A stretch of DNA of 64,000 nt, taken from Plantago major (taxonomy: Eukaryota > Streptophyta > Magnoliopsida > Lamiales > Plantaginaceae). Position numbers and translations under genes: made by a program. A model generated the notes under the pieces. That model was not told the DNA's origin, ran no database searches, and saw only the letters and a program-made list of their open reading frames with translations. The stretch covers positions 89,095,050-89,159,049 of the forward strand of contig CM048843.1 in the NCBI GenBank assembly GCA_026545765.1, read 5' to 3'. This document shows positions 34,801 through 47,692 of this stretch, one piece after another (the stretch's first letter is position 1; each line of letters begins with the position of its first letter).

Positions 34801-35552
34801 CATCTTCAAGTCACTTTGGCATAGCTTTTCTCTATCGTTCCAATTTTATTGGAATTGGATGCCCCTGAAGGGACATTTTTTTGGTACACGGATATATTAA
34901 GACTTTCACAAATCAACCTCGAAGGAAAGGACATTATTATAGTTTTTTGTATATGGAAATATAAGGACTAAACCGACCTATCTTGTAGCCAAAATAAGCT
35001 ATATTTTGCATCTTTAAAAAATAAAAAATCAGGACTATCATGCTCCTAAAAATAAATAAAAATGTTTGTGTGGGAGATGATTTAAAATTTGGACTTTAGA
35101 AATAAAGTATAGCCGGGGGTCCTCTTTTCACTTTCAGAAGTAGACATGCAGCATAAGGATTGAATTATATGGCTCATACTGCTATCAAATTGTTTTAGTT
35201 AGACTTAGGATTTGTCCTCCTAGGTCCTCCTAACTACTCAATTTGAGTTGATATTATCTATCATAGGATACATGCTCTGATAATGCGCATCTCCTGAGTT
35301 GATGTCTGGTGATATTCAAGTCACTGATTACTTGGCCATTTGAGTGCATCTAAGGAAAGCCTAGACCTCAGTTGTCCGCCTGCCATGTGTCATATAATCT
35401 GCTTACCTTCCACATTATACCTTATTTTGTTTACTTTGCAGGATGGTGTCCCAAGAACCGCATATAAAGGCACTGTAGTTTTCCGTCATCAAACACAACG
35501 GCGTGTATTTCTTGTCAGCCCAGATTCACTTCGACAACTTGGAATCAGATAG
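28828..35552 (+). CDS. CGL1: Alpha-1,3-mannosyl-glycoprotein 2-beta-N-acetylglucosaminyltransferase (GnT-I)
   Basis: Eighteen exons: 28828-28896, 30145-30195, 30443-30530, 30815-30877, 31902-31936, 32023-32099, 32183-32228, 32329-32391, 32686-32752, 32847-32915, 32999-33068, 33160-33221, 33424-33514, 33641-33734, 34294-34356, 34437-34475, 34573-34743, 35442-35552. They join into 442 residues, about the length of the Arabidopsis enzyme. It is a type II Golgi membrane protein: short cytosolic MARCCCDYR, a membrane anchor (FLLLFAAVPFIYIQ), a coiled stem, then the catalytic domain with VPVAAVVIMACNR, SQDGSD, RVIILEDDMDIAPDFF (EDD motif about 209-211), DFFPGLGWML and WDDWLRLKENH. It adds the first GlcNAc to Man5 N-glycans, opening complex glycan synthesis. 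All introns are GT-AG except intron 13, which is AT-AC. Confidence 0.97.
28995..30140 (+). repeat. Degenerate tandem array in GnT-I intron 1 containing ghost exon-2 starts
   Basis: About seven copies of a unit of roughly 150-190 bp. Recurring blocks are CATGTTGATGAATTTTT, TTACTGAATTTxACATGTGTTTACA, GAGTTTAAGTTTATCAGTCGACCAGATGACTGACTCAGTCTCTTG and TGCTACGATTATT, the first and third split here by natural variants. Two copies also contain exon 2-like sequence: CTCAACATATGAGACTG at 29765 and 29951. The real exon 2 junction reads CTCAACAG|ATGAGACTC at 30145. The ghosts have AT where the acceptor AG should be. Confidence 0.8.
30657..30682 (+). repeat. Poly-C tract of 26 bases in GnT-I intron 3
   Basis: An uninterrupted run of 26 C followed by 8 A and a short CA run. 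Long C homopolymers are rare in AT-rich plant introns and are also a common place for assembly error, so the length should not be trusted. Confidence 0.85.
33515..33640 (+). other. U12-type AT-AC intron of GnT-I
   Basis: The intron starts ATATCCTTAAC, ends AATTAC, and has TTCCTTGAC at 33621-33629. The branch-point A at 33628 is 12 bases before the intron end. These are the minor-spliceosome 5' splice site and branch consensus. No GT-AG choice keeps the frame, whereas AT-AC joins AAG-GC to T-TAC and gives KWPKAYWDDW, the conserved enzyme sequence. Confidence 0.93.
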
Positions 35553-36385
35553 ACTTCATACAAAACAATATCTGTAAGTAATGTATACTTGGGTTGACCG
35601 CTTTGCTCAGTACAATGAGTCCTCACCTTTTCTACTATTTGCAGTCCTCTACCATCAGGTGCTTTATAGTGTCATAAATGAGAGTCAATCTTGAAGGGTA
35701 TTTATTTCAAGTGAACAGACAGTGTAAACTCTAAGGGTAATTATTTCGAGAAGAACGTGTGTTAGACTGGTGCAAATTTAGGGGAATGCACCTTAACTTC
35801 GAGTTGGTGCTATGGTGTATGTGCAAGTTAGGAAAGTAAGACTATTTGTTGCATGAGTAGTGGTGTAGTGATTCTTAATATTAAATATTTGTCTCACCAT
35901 TAGACTGTATAGTACAAATTTCACATTTGACTGTCAATGTCATTGATATCCATGTGTTTGGCCATTTTGAATGGACTTGTTGGCCTTAACAAGCATGAAC
36001 CAGTACCTTAAAATTGATAACGGGTCCTGGATATGAATTGAAATCGTTTATACAAGTTTGGATCTTAGTGTTTGAATATAGTTTATTTTACTTTTACTCA
36101 ATATAGCGTTGAAGGCACCTGAAGTGGACATGGATTAATCTTACGCTTTGGTGTTGCTATAGAATTAGATGGCCAGATCTATTTATTTAGGAAACATGGA
36201 GATGATTCAATTGCTAATATGCAGACTCAAGATTGATGTATAACTGCATAAAAATTATTCAGTCGACGAAAAGATTTGCGCTAAACATATGTTGTACATT
36301 TAACTCAATTCTCAGCTGATTCATTTTCGTTCTCTCCTGATGTCAGATTCTGGTACATATATACTTCCCATGCTGGGCTGTTAAT
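35553..36385. other. Spacer between convergent GnT-I and TKPR1
   Basis: About 830 bp containing the two facing 3' UTRs. Nothing else is recognised. Confidence 0.6.
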
Positions 36386-37949
36386 TCACTGAGCAACAAG
36401 TAGTGGAGACAGGTATCCTTGTGCTGTGAAATATTCAACACAGTCATCAAACATCTCTTCAATCGATCTGAACTTCATTCCCAAGTCTTTCAGTTTGGAG
36501 ACATTCAGGTCATAGGATGGCCTATCAAGCTTTTCAAACCTGAAAGATGGTAACATTTTTGTTGATCTTAATTAGATTTTTCTCAATGGAGGCAAACCTA
36601 GACGCTTTTCCCAAATAGTATAGTGTAAAATTTGGCAGTGATATAGAAAACCTTTTTGGAACTGATAGTGCTGGATAGCGAGCTGATAGAATTGCCACTA
36701 ATTCATCGTTGTCAAGAACAGTTGAGCTACAAAGATAGCGTCCTTCCGCTTTTTCATTTTCGTAAACCAGTATGTGGCTCAATGCAACATCATCTATGTG
36801 TACATATCCCATTCTTCCATGCCACTGAAACTTTTCCGTCTCTCCTAGTTTTTGCATATGCAGAGATACCAAGAATTGTTTAGGTTATCTTAACATCAGG
36901 TGATGAAAGAGGAGTTTGTATGGATGCGGAGATATTTACATTACCTTTGAGCAGACCAAGTACATCAGATGCAGTAGAGCATAAAACTGGTGGCAAGCTT
37001 GGTCCTATCACAAAAGTCGGAAGCACAGTAACCAGGTCAATTTTGTTTTGCTCGCAGAATTCCCAGGCAGTCTTCTCAGCTAGAGTTTTCGACAACACAT
37101 ACCAAATCTAGTAGATTTGAAAGGAATCACAGGTGCAAATGACAAGAAGACAAAGGTATGAGAAACAGACTGAGGAAATGTAACAGGGAACAGGAGACTT
37201 TTGTAAGTACCTTCAGTTCCTCACAGAGCTCAGTTGAGCTCCAAGATGACTCGTCCAAGGCTTCACCAGGGACAATATCATATTTCGCCCTCACTGTCGA
37301 GGAAGAAGAGGTAAAAACCACGCGTCTCAAAGATGGATTTCTCTTGCACGAACGCAGGACATTCAGAGTTCCAGAAATGGCAGGTTGCAGTATCTCAGTC
37401 TAATATCACAACATTGAATGGAAGTTGAGATATTATCTTCGCATGACTCGCATCGATTTATTGTATGCCCAAAAAGATGAGAATACCTTGGGATCGGACA
37501 AAGGCGAAATTACAGGTGAAGCGGTGTGGAAAACTCCTTCACATCCCATAATTGCTGCATCGAAACTGCCTTCTGTCATCAGATCTGCCTTCACTAGGCG
37601 GAGCCTTTCTTTTGCTCCCTCTAGCTTCCAAAGATGTCCTACCTTCTTGTCATCTCCTGCTCGTCAAGTAGCAATGGACAACACAAGCAAACATATATTT
37701 TTTGTTCAGGTTCCTCCTCTCTTTTCAACATGGTTACAGGTACTGGTAAAAGCTAAAGGTGCCGTACGGGCAGGCTATGAGCATAGAAGTAACTAAACGT
37801 CTCTAATCTAAAACATCCTTACCTGGATCTCTAACTGTCCCAGTGACATGGTAACCATGTAAAAGAATGCGTTTGATCAACCATGAGGCCAGAAAGCCAG
37901 TTGCCCCAGTAACACACACTTTGCCTTTTGAACTGGGTTCGTGATCCAT
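36386..37949 (-). CDS. TKPR1: Tetraketide alpha-pyrone reductase 1 (DRL1-type)
   Basis: Six exons on the minus strand, 37949-37823, 37656-37487, 37399-37211, 37107-36945, 36844-36652 and 36539-36386, give 331 residues. This is an extended short-chain dehydrogenase/reductase of the dihydroflavonol-reductase superfamily. The NADP-binding motif [12 protein letters not shown] is at about 13-24. The catalytic serine lies in [11 protein letters not shown] (about 130) and Y165-x3-K169 in [31 protein letters not shown] and [14 protein letters not shown] follow the plant TKPR1 pattern rather than cinnamoyl-CoA reductase or DFR. In Arabidopsis the enzyme reduces tetraketide pyrones from PKSA/PKSB in tapetum cells for sporopollenin of the pollen wall. 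Substrate is inferred from family resemblance. The gene faces GnT-I tail to tail. Confidence 0.93.
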
Positions 37950-38439
37950 CTTCTATTGCGTAAAATAACAATTGGAAGTAACGTCTTACATACAAATGTG
38001 ACAATGCATCCAAGTTTATATAACAAGTTGCTGGAGCAGATTTGTAAGGGAAGTCATGTAACACCCGTGTCCTATCAAGAAAAGGTATTCTTACCTAAAG
38101 TTGTGAAGAACGAGTTTTGATCCAAAAGTTTGCATGGTTATAGGTAATAAGCAGAGAAGTCATCAAAAGATTATGTGTTAAATCTTTGGAATATCATACT
38201 AAGATACATAGCTAGTCCAAACAAACTATGGGTTTTGTTTCTTACACAAAACAAATCAAAACAATAGTGGATCTTGCTTCCATATAGATTTTACTAGTAT
38301 CCTATCCCTTATAAATAAATTAGTATAGCTACTATCACTAGACTCCCAACGGACACTGGTACTCTGTGAAACTAGTAAACGAATTTGATCAGAATTTCAA
38401 CATGTGAAGTACAACAAGCCCTGGCCTCATTATTATTGA
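37950..38439. other. Spacer upstream of TKPR1, downstream of NOC4
   Basis: 490 bp containing the TKPR1 promoter and NOC4 3' UTR, both on the minus strand. No distinctive element seen. Confidence 0.6.
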
Positions 38440-41400
38440 TTACTCCACGCGCTGCCGCTTTGAAGGTATATCTAGGTCATGTTCGGTTGCATTCGTTTCT
38501 TCCTTAATATTGAATGTCCAACCCGGAAAGTCAGACTCTGAGAACAAAGAAGTCGGAGTTGCTTTATAGAATGCCAATGGGACCTGCTTATACCATCTTC
38601 TCATCTGCAAGGAACATAAAAGGGAGGTATTGTTAGGCTCACAAAATAGGCTATTATATCTCAAAGTAAGCTTTGCTTTTTCCTCATTTTTTTTGTCCCT
38701 TTTAAGTTTTAACTACTATGAAAAAGCTGATAAAACATGGTTTTACAATAATGACATTTTGGATAAGAGGAGAAGTAGCTATTAGCAGAAACATGAAAAA
38801 TTATGAATCTGACTGTAAATGTAAAACTCTATAAATGCATAAGCAGTAAATCTCAGGCATTAACCAAGGAGAAAACCAAAAAGAAGCAGAATTGATGCAT
38901 TTACCTCATAATTGAAAATTGTTCCATAAGAACCAGAACTGAAATCCTTAACTGCAATTTCAGCTGCTCTACCCTTGACAGCAAAATCATTCTCGAGGGA
39001 TTTCACAAAACTGATCCCAAGGAATAAGTATCAGAAAAGGTAGCGGTCAAAATGAAAACAAATTCAAGCAATACAGGGAGCAAATACCTTGAAACTGCAG
39101 GGCAATAATGATGGCGAAGCGTATCAATCTCCCACAGTGAGCTACCTGCATTCGTAATAACGTACATATAAGTTTGATTTAAACTAAGAGAATGCACAGG
39201 AAGTGTACTAGAGCAACTCGGACAGCATGAAACAAGATGCCTAATAGTAGGTAAAGGGTCACTAGCTACGACATTGAACCAATCCAAGAAGGAACAACTT
39301 TGACGCAGCTGATGTTCCTTTTTTTCCAGAGATATCAATCAGTGCAGTCATATGCAACTAAATATAAGAGAAATTGCACGACAGCAGTATACTTACCTAA
39401 CTACATCAAAATCATTGTCATATACTCTCACTAAAGATAAACCAGAAGATAGACTAAAGGATTGGGGGATTCTAAATACTCATAAATAGGGAATTTGCTT
39501 TATACATAACGATCATAACTAAACTTACTCAAGGCATGAGTATCTTTGGGATCACTTTCGTCGAATTTGAAGTGATCAATTCCTGGTTTGTCAGGTGTAC
39601 CCCTGCTCGCACTACCATCTCCTACACTTTCCAAATTACCATTCTCTTCAGTGGAAGTGTCTCTTGTAGTACCGGCTTCACGTTCCTACATAAAGCATCA
39701 AACAAAAATGTCAAAATGTAATATCATTGCCTGAAATGCTGACAGGCTATCCCACAACATCCTTATGCCCTGTGGTCCTTTGTATAGAATGCATGATTTT
39801 AGGGAAAGAAAGCTTATAGTCTGACAGAAACTCCAGATTATAAAGTTCGTGTAATAAGGCATGATTTATCGTTAATAACACGGAGTATAATTTTGGCATC
39901 ATGTGGTCCATAATATACACAGCATGATTTTTTTTCACAAGAAGAAAGACTATATAGCCTGATAGAAACTTTGACATGTAGAAGCCATGTATCATAAATA
40001 ACATGGAGTACTCCTTTGCCATGCACAATCTGCACTGAGGAAAAGAATTCTATATGATAAACGTAATAACACAAGACAAAGAAATGCAAGTCTTCTTACC
40101 CTGTGCACCAAACAGTATATTGAATGATGTCTATGGAGGAGGTTATGGACTAGAGCAAAAATAACTAGCACTCCAGAGGGAGGAATGGACAAAGCAAGTC
40201 TGCTCAATTTCTTGCAGAAAGCAGCAGCCAAATATGCCGGAAGAAGCGACGACTTCAGGCAGGAATCCAGCAGCTAGAATCCAAGAAAGATACAGCATAA
40301 GCATCATCATCCAAATTATGATGCATCTTAACGTAATATGCTGACATCTCATACACATCTTAGTGTTTGTACACACCATGATGGATTTTGAATAGGCATT
40401 GTAAACCAATAGCAGTATAAAAACACTCGAATATACATTTTCCAGGAATTCCCAGTATCTATTATATACTTTTTTCATCAAGCAAGGTCATAAACAAATA
40501 CCCTCATGCAGAAACATAATAAGATAGACAGAGATCCCCTGTCCCAGTTAATGAGACAAGCTACAGTAGCAGCGCACTGCAGACTCTTAATAGCAGTATC
40601 AACTTCGAATACATCAATTTATCTGGTAAGGAATTCATTCAGTGTTACTGTGGTAACCACAGCCAACATCATGAACCTAAATTACGTATAAGCCATCTTA
40701 CCGCATATGAATGGCATGTTATATTGTTATATACCATTTTACATGGACTGGGAAAAGCAGTACGAGTGTGGTGTGTGTACTCAAGTATTTATACACAGCT
40801 CCACAAGCTAAGAGACAACATTTTTGCTGCATATCAAGTAAACTGTGCTACTGTTTTTCTTACAGATGCCTAACTTCCAACTCTCTGTTAATACATGCAG
40901 GCCGGTGCCAAAAGTACAATAAAAAACCCCACTTAAAGTTAAACACCAGTCACAACTTGCAATTTGTAACGAGCAAAAGCAGATTATATTACTCACCTGG
41001 AAAAAATTTGAACGGTGTTTTGCCATGAATATAGAAGGCTCCAGCAGAGCATAAAGTTTATTATAGAAGTTGGGATATTCAAGGCCATGTTGTGTCATAA
41101 GAATATATAGGCCGCTCAGAGCCATAACACTAACAAGACCACCAATGTCATACGATTTAGTCAAGAAATCACTGCACAAACAGATGCAAGAAGCAAGTGA
41201 ATAGAGTCAATCAGCATGTATAGAACACATAGAGAAAGAGAAGAGAATTCATGTGCTTTACCATAACATGATTGGATTTGAAAGGTAAGGAATAACAGCC
41301 TGATGAAGAGTAGCAAGCACCTGTGAATAACACAGCAAAATATTAGACATGTCAAAAAGAGCAAGAATTGAATCAAATTACTCATAGACATAGTTCTAAA

Positions 41401-44400
41401 TATTCTATAGTTCAACATAACCAATTAATACACATTATCATAGTAAGAAATCAACACATGCTTTGAATGTGTGATCCAGTCAACGGGTAAATCTCCAATA
41501 CGATGTCCCAAAAAAAAAATTCAGTTACTATTAATTGTTACAGTGGTCTTTAAGCATAACAAGATAAAAGATGAATTAGTACCGCACAGAGCTTTTGAAA
41601 CAAGATGCCACATGTAGCTTGACAATCCAAACCACATGAACAACTTCAGAATGAAGCTCAGGACACACACACATATGGAAATCTCTCGTATTACTAAGAA
41701 ACTTATCATGGAGTTTTCTAAGAGATTCAAAATCTTAATGCAAGTATAAACTATATAAAAAATTAAATCATTACGCATCATCATGACATGTTAATAACTT
41801 TCGACATCTTACCTCCTTGTATACATGAAGTGGAAGGGGTAATCTGAGAAAAGTCATCCATGCTTTAGTGAATTTCGATTTTATTTTCTTTGCAACATTT
41901 CGCGATGATAACACCTGTGAGATGCAAAATGTTTGAATGCAAGTGAGAAAAAAACTGGTCAAGTAACTATTCTAAGATACTGCTAGCAAATTTTGTTCTC
42001 CAATTGCCAGAGACCAACCTTGTCATCAGTTTTACTTAATTTATGAGACTTGGCCTGCTTTTTGGAACTCTCGGTGAAAATGCCTATCATAAAATGGAAC
42101 AAATTAGTGCTGCAGTCACAAAAAAAATAAGAAAAACAATATCACAAACTTTTGCTGCGAGCTCAATATATGAATATGAGCAATCAAATCACTGAAACTG
42201 GGGCACGTAGTACACACTACCAAAGAACTCGTTTCTTACAAACCACTAAAAGATTTCCATTTCTCTAATTCGAGCATTTCACTAAAAGCTTGCAATTCAT
42301 TTCATGGAAACCCACTATCTTTACTTGTTAAATTTTTAATCTCTCTTTCATACTTTATCAATTCTATCTCTTACTCTTTACCATCCCACTTATTACTTTA
42401 TCAATATAAAACCATTTTGTACTCATCCTCCTTAAAAATTATGCCTAAAGAAAATGCAAAATTTTAAAGGGAACAGAGGGAGTACTATGGATACACATAA
42501 AATGCGTATAATCACTTTAATATGATAAACTATTTTTATAACAGATCAGAGATAGCGATGGAACTTGCTGCAAGAATATTCACTAATTCGCCTTAAAGAA
42601 GGGCAATGTTTGCATTCTTCAAATTTTATAGTAAATCGCCACAAGAGCAATGTTTGCTAACAGTTGCAAGAGGGCATGTTGAGCACAGCGACAGATTTAA
42701 GTCTATACACAGAGGAGATTGGTTCGTATTTATATCATGCAACTTGAGGTTGCCTCCTAACTCATAATGTGCAATTGAGTCATTAAACATGTACAAGGAT
42801 AAGATCAAGTAAGTTAATAACTGGTTCAATTGCATTGAACTAAGGTGTTCCTAAAAACTGCATTTATTGAGCATTGAACCTTTTATGCTGATTGCAGAGG
42901 AACATTTAGATTAGACGGGTGCTTAGGTGTGATGTTCCACCAAGGACCCATATTAACATGTGAATACATAGAGTCATGAGGGACAATAAATATTTCGATA
43001 TGTCAACAAAGAAGAATCAGATATGGTGATGGCCTGCGGCGTCGGCCTAACTTAAATTTAGCTAAGACATTACCAAGCTCATTCCACATTTTATGATCAG
43101 AGCTCTTGTCAGAAGCTTCCAGTGGCGGGATATGAGAGAGTAAATAATGAATCTTGAGAATGGGGAGCTCTATGCTGCACATACAACAAAATAGAATTAG
43201 ATCAAACTTGTGGGTTTTTTTTTCGGGGGTGGTGTAGTGCACAAGGTAAAGTAGAATACGGTCAATTTATAGGAAAACTAAAAACCAAAGGAACATCTCT
43301 AAACATGAAGCATCATTTACAATAATATATCCCAAGAGGTTCAGTGTGCTTCACAACACAAGTTCATGTCAAATCACCAACAAGAAGACCACCATAAACA
43401 TACTACAGCAATCTCATTGAAGAGTACTCCAGAGAGACAGACCTACTTGCCTAGTTCAGTTATCGACAATCCACATCACGTCAGTTCTCCACTCATTTCC
43501 CAAAAAAGCACATTGCAGATTTCAGTAAGTTCAAATTATCAGTAGGTATCATGAAAATACTGACCTTGGTTTTAACTGGGTTTCAACCTCAGGATCTCGT
43601 CTTCCATTTTCATCTGTGAAGCATAAAATATGAAATTAAAAAAAAAAACATGAGTACTTTGAAGAATAAGGAACATTTAATATCACAACTCCGTAGTTGA
43701 GGAAGGCAATATATCAGAGAGAGAGGATGCACCTTTTACTTCCAAAGTACGAGCTAATTTTTCGAGGCTGATGTAAGTGAAGTAACTGCACACAACACAA
43801 CAGTAATTGAACTCATTAGCGAAACCAAGATAAAGTCAGTATCACAAAAGAAGCAAACATTGGGCGAAGAATGAGGGGTGTAACCATGCCAACCGAGTGA
43901 AGTGCATATGATAATGATTAGAAGTGCATATTCAGACAAAAACAACTTATCAGCTGCAATACAATTGACTATCTAGCCTATCTCGCATGTGTGATACTCC
44001 TATATATCTCAACATGCATCAGTATTAACAACATCAAGAGATACTCCACTTATTTAACGTATGTTATAATTATATTAACATTCACAAATACAATGACGAA
44101 ACATAAGTATCAAGAGTAGGCGAAACGCACCGGACATCAACGTAACGGAAGTACTTGGTTGCAAGCAACTCCAACACATTATCATCAACACCCAAAACAG
44201 AGTGAATCTGCATAAGAAACAACCAAATGTGAAATACAAAATACAATTAGACTTGACAATAATGATTCGAAAATCAGATACAATAAAAGCATAGAAAACA
44301 GAATAGGAGCTTTTATTTAATACTTAATCAAAAACTTACTGTAGCATTCAGAAACTTGTGATAAATTGAAGAGTTGAATTTCCCAGCATTTCCAACCTTA

Positions 44401-45897
44401 ACAAACTCCATTAATGCATCAAGCACACTTTCCTGAATTAATACAAGGAGAATTATTACTGGTTATAACTAATAACAACAATACAGCTTATGAAGAGACT
44501 CCATTAACGTATCAAGCACAATTTCCTGAATCAAAACATGGAGAATAATTATAACTAATACCAACAATACAGCTTATGAACAGGGACTCAATTAACGTAT
44601 CAAGCACAATTTCCTGAATCAATACATGGACATGGAGACTCACTACTAATTATAACAAATAAACAACAATACAGCTTATGAACAGAAACTCCATTAACGT
44701 ATCAAGCAAAATTCCCTGAATCAAAACATGGAGAATTACTACTAGTTATAACTAATAACAACAATAAAGCTTATGAACAGAAACTCGATTAACGTATCAA
44801 GCAGGATCTCCTGACTCAAAACATAGAGTATTACTAATAATTATAACTAATAACAACAGTGCATCTTACGAATAGAGAACGATCCAACAATGGATAATTA
44901 CTGCTAGTTGTAGCTAACAACAACAATACAGCTTACGAATAGAGAAGGATCCAACAATAGAGAATTACTACTAGTTATATAACTAATAACAATAATACAG
45001 CTTATGAATAGATAACAGTCCAAGTGTCCAACAGTGGAGAATTACTACTAGTTATACCTAATAACAACGATAAGCTTACAAATAGATAATGATCCAACAA
45101 TGGAGAATTACTACTAGTTATACCTATAACAACAATACAGCTTATGAATAGGAGACGATCCAAATGGAGAATTACTACTAGTCATAACTAACAACAACAA
45201 TACAGCTCACTAATAGAGAACGATCCAACAATGGAAAATTACTACTAGTTATACCTAATAACAACAATACAGCTTACGAATAGGGAACAATCCAACAATG
45301 GAGAATTACGACTAGTTATACCTAATAACAACAGTAAGCTTACGAATAGAGAACGATCCAACAATGGAGAATTACTACTAGTTATAGTTAACAACATCAA
45401 TACACCTTGCGAGTAGAGAACGATCCAACAATGGAGAATTACAACTAGTTATCACTAATAACAACAATACAGCTTATGAATAGAGTTTATGAGTAGAGAA
45501 CAGTCAGAACAGAGTAGTATACCCGAAGAGCATCGTGCGATTTCGGAGAGATGCTGAGCTGGATTAGCGACGAGACTAGGTCATCGAACTTCGACCTCAC
45601 CCAAGTGCGGTAAATGAATTCAGGATCGGCGGAATTGGAGGAATTGGGAGGAGTGGAGGAGGAAGGGAGCTGAGGGAGGAGAGGAGTGAAGAAGGATTGC
45701 AGAGAGAGGATAGATTCAAGGGCGTAATGCGGCGGAGAATCGGCGGTGACGAAGGTGAGGAGGATTGGGAGGTTGTTGACGTGAGCTCTCCAGCTGATGA
45801 GCTGCTTGCCTAGGGTTTTGAGCTCTGAGAGAGTGTATTTGGTGTTGCGATTCTTCTTCTGCTTCTTTTTTGTGGCGGTGGTGGTGGTGGAAGACAT
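38440..45897 (-). CDS. NOC4: Nucleolar complex protein 4 (CBF/Mak21 family)
   Basis: Fifteen exons, high to low: 45897-45523, 44432-44340, 44207-44131, 43785-43733, 43613-43565, 43174-43074, 42083-42019, 41914-41813, 41320-41262, 41171-40997, 40273-40100, 39685-39529, 39145-39088, 39010-38905, 38604-38440. They join without a break into 602 residues. The start is lysine-rich (KKKQKKNRNTKYTLSELK) with NNLPILLTFVTADSPP. The conserved CBF domain includes KFTKAWMTFLRLPLP, DFLTKSYDIGGLVSVMALSG, MTQHGLEYPNFY, LLPAYLAAAFCKKLSRLALS, SSLWEIDTLRHHYCPAVSRF, and the end KQVPLAFYKATPTSLFxExDFPGW. Yeast Noc4 works with Nop14 in 40S maturation and export, and the Arabidopsis orthologue is essential for embryos. 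Intron 1 is filled by a tandem array. Confidence 0.96.
42217..42482. mobile_element. Degenerate Stowaway-like MITE in NOC4 intron 6
   Basis: The right end AACAGAGGGAG is followed by TA (42483-42484). The interior (AAAGATTTCCATTTCTC, AGCATTTCACTAAAAGCTT, ATTTCATGGAAACCCA) matches the MITE at 27091-27339. The left terminus is decayed. Similar interior sequence also occurs near 10345-10500. Confidence 0.6.
44405..45490 (-). repeat. Tandem array in NOC4 intron 1 with four ghost copies of the exon 2 start
   Basis: About 13 units of roughly 70-100 bp, carrying GGAGAATTACTACTAGTTAT, CTAATAACAACAATACAGCTTA and (distal units) ACGATCCAACAATGG. The units nearest exon 2 (periods 93, 88, 102 and 95 bp) also contain the first ~28 bases of exon 2 and its acceptor. 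Ghosts start, in minus-strand reading, at 44525, 44613, 44715 and 44810. The first reads TTGATTCAG|GAAATTGTGCTTGATACG; the real one reads TTAATTCAG|GAAAGTGTGCTTGATGCA. Ghosts keep an AG acceptor. Confidence 0.85.
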
Positions 45898-47692
45898 GGC
45901 TGAGCTCCGCCGCTGGTTGGAGGCGGGAATGAATAAATGTAACGAACGAAAGAGGGTAGGAGAAGGAGGGTTTAAGGGTTTATTAGATATAATAAAACAT
46001 GTTATAGTATATTTTTAACCACAAACATGTGTTTAATTTGAAAGATCACGTATATAATAAACTTGCATTATAATTGCATTATTTGGAAATTTTAAATATT
46101 TAATGTTGGTTATTTTATTTTTGAAACGGCAAAATATTATTACGATAACAAACGTTTATAAGAGTATGGGGAATGATCGGAAAAGTTAACAATTATACAA
46201 CCCTTCACCATAAATTAATAAAAACTTGTAACATCCTATACCAATCCAAAGAAACCAACACATCAGATTACTACGCCATTGTTTGACAATATTACAGTCG
46301 GACGATCCAAGCATATGATATTTAATTTGGTTTATACGAGATATTCTCTCTCATCAAAATTGCTCTAATAGACATGCAATTACCATAAAACAAGTTTTCG
46401 AATAATTTTTTGATATGCACATAGGGTGAATTTTCAAAAGTTTGTTTTCGATTTACGTTAATTCGAATTGTTTTTTGATATGCACATGAAGTGGATTTCA
46501 AATACACATAGTAACCTGCAACAAGCCGAGCTCATAATTCATATTTTACGACTTGTTTGGGACTACATTATAATTGTTTGGATTATAATTCAGTTAAATA
46601 AATGAATGGTACCTGGATTTTAGTTAGGCATCTAACACATAATTAATACTTTACGATTGTTTGGGATTGCATTGTCGTTGAGTTAGAAACATATAAATAG
46701 TACTCTGGATTTTAGTCAGTTGAAAAAAGTGGGTTTCAAATAAAGTTATGAAAATCTTAGGTTTTGTAGGGTTGTTAAGATTTACAAAGTCTCATATTTT
46801 TAGATAACTTATCAAAATACGACATATGTTATTAATAAAACCATCCATATTATTAATCAAAATGTTTTTGTTAACGAAATAAGTCTTGTTGTAATATGGA
46901 AAAACACCAACGTTGAAAACATAGGTGTTTTGATTTAAAACATGGATAATTTTTTTGAAAATATAGGTCCGTCACTAGATAAATTATCTATAAACCGTCT
47001 CCCAGAAGACTTATTCGTTAATATTTTTTATGTAGGTAATAAAGAAATTATGTGTTTTTTATATTTTGGAGGGTCTTTTTTTAAAGTCTTGAGACTGACA
47101 AAGTTGTTAGTATAAACAATACTACCAACTCTGATCTATTTGAAAAGAAAAGAGTAAGTAGAAATAGAAAGATAATTGAACGGAGAGTGTTGATTGTGCT
47201 GAAACCCTGTAACACTTTGATCTATTTGAACCGGACTTTCAACTGAATCACATTTACACATTAAGTTTCTCGTATGATTAACCACTTATCTACTCGTGAC
47301 GATTGATTGTCGTAGAAGTGATTACAAAAATTTATTTGAGTTGTTCGAGTAGGTTTAAGCAAATTGTCAAAATGCATAAAAGTATTTGAAATTGAGAGAA
47401 TAAATGTGAGAGTAATTATCAGAAATAATTTTTATTTTCTTTTTCTAGAACTATGACAGCCACTGATAAACCAATATACAATACTTTGGGTCAACATGAT
47501 TATCAATGTTAAAACCAGATAACTATTCGTTTGGAGCCGGAGCCCTCGCGAATTAGTGGTTTGGTGATGTAGTATTTTCCAATGAAGAAACAAAGAATCG
47601 GTTTATATGTTGAAATATGCTATATATGAATAGAAATACAAAATCACCAACAACTGAAGGGACACTGAGCTATAGTTTATCAGCAAGCAGAA
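45898..47692. other. NOC4 upstream region with small tandem duplications
   Basis: 1.8 kb between the NOC4 start and the MSSP stop. Two local duplications are visible. TTTTTTGATATGCACAT occurs twice about 64 bp apart (46405-46500). A roughly 120 bp block with TACGA(C)TTGTTTGGGA and TGGATTTTAGT occurs twice (46540-46720). No gene is supported. Confidence 0.6.

Noticed and set aside
39747-40089. Overlapping minus-strand ORFs in NOC4 intron 11
   Set aside because: They lie between exons 11 and 12 of NOC4, which splice precisely with frame kept. There is no homology.
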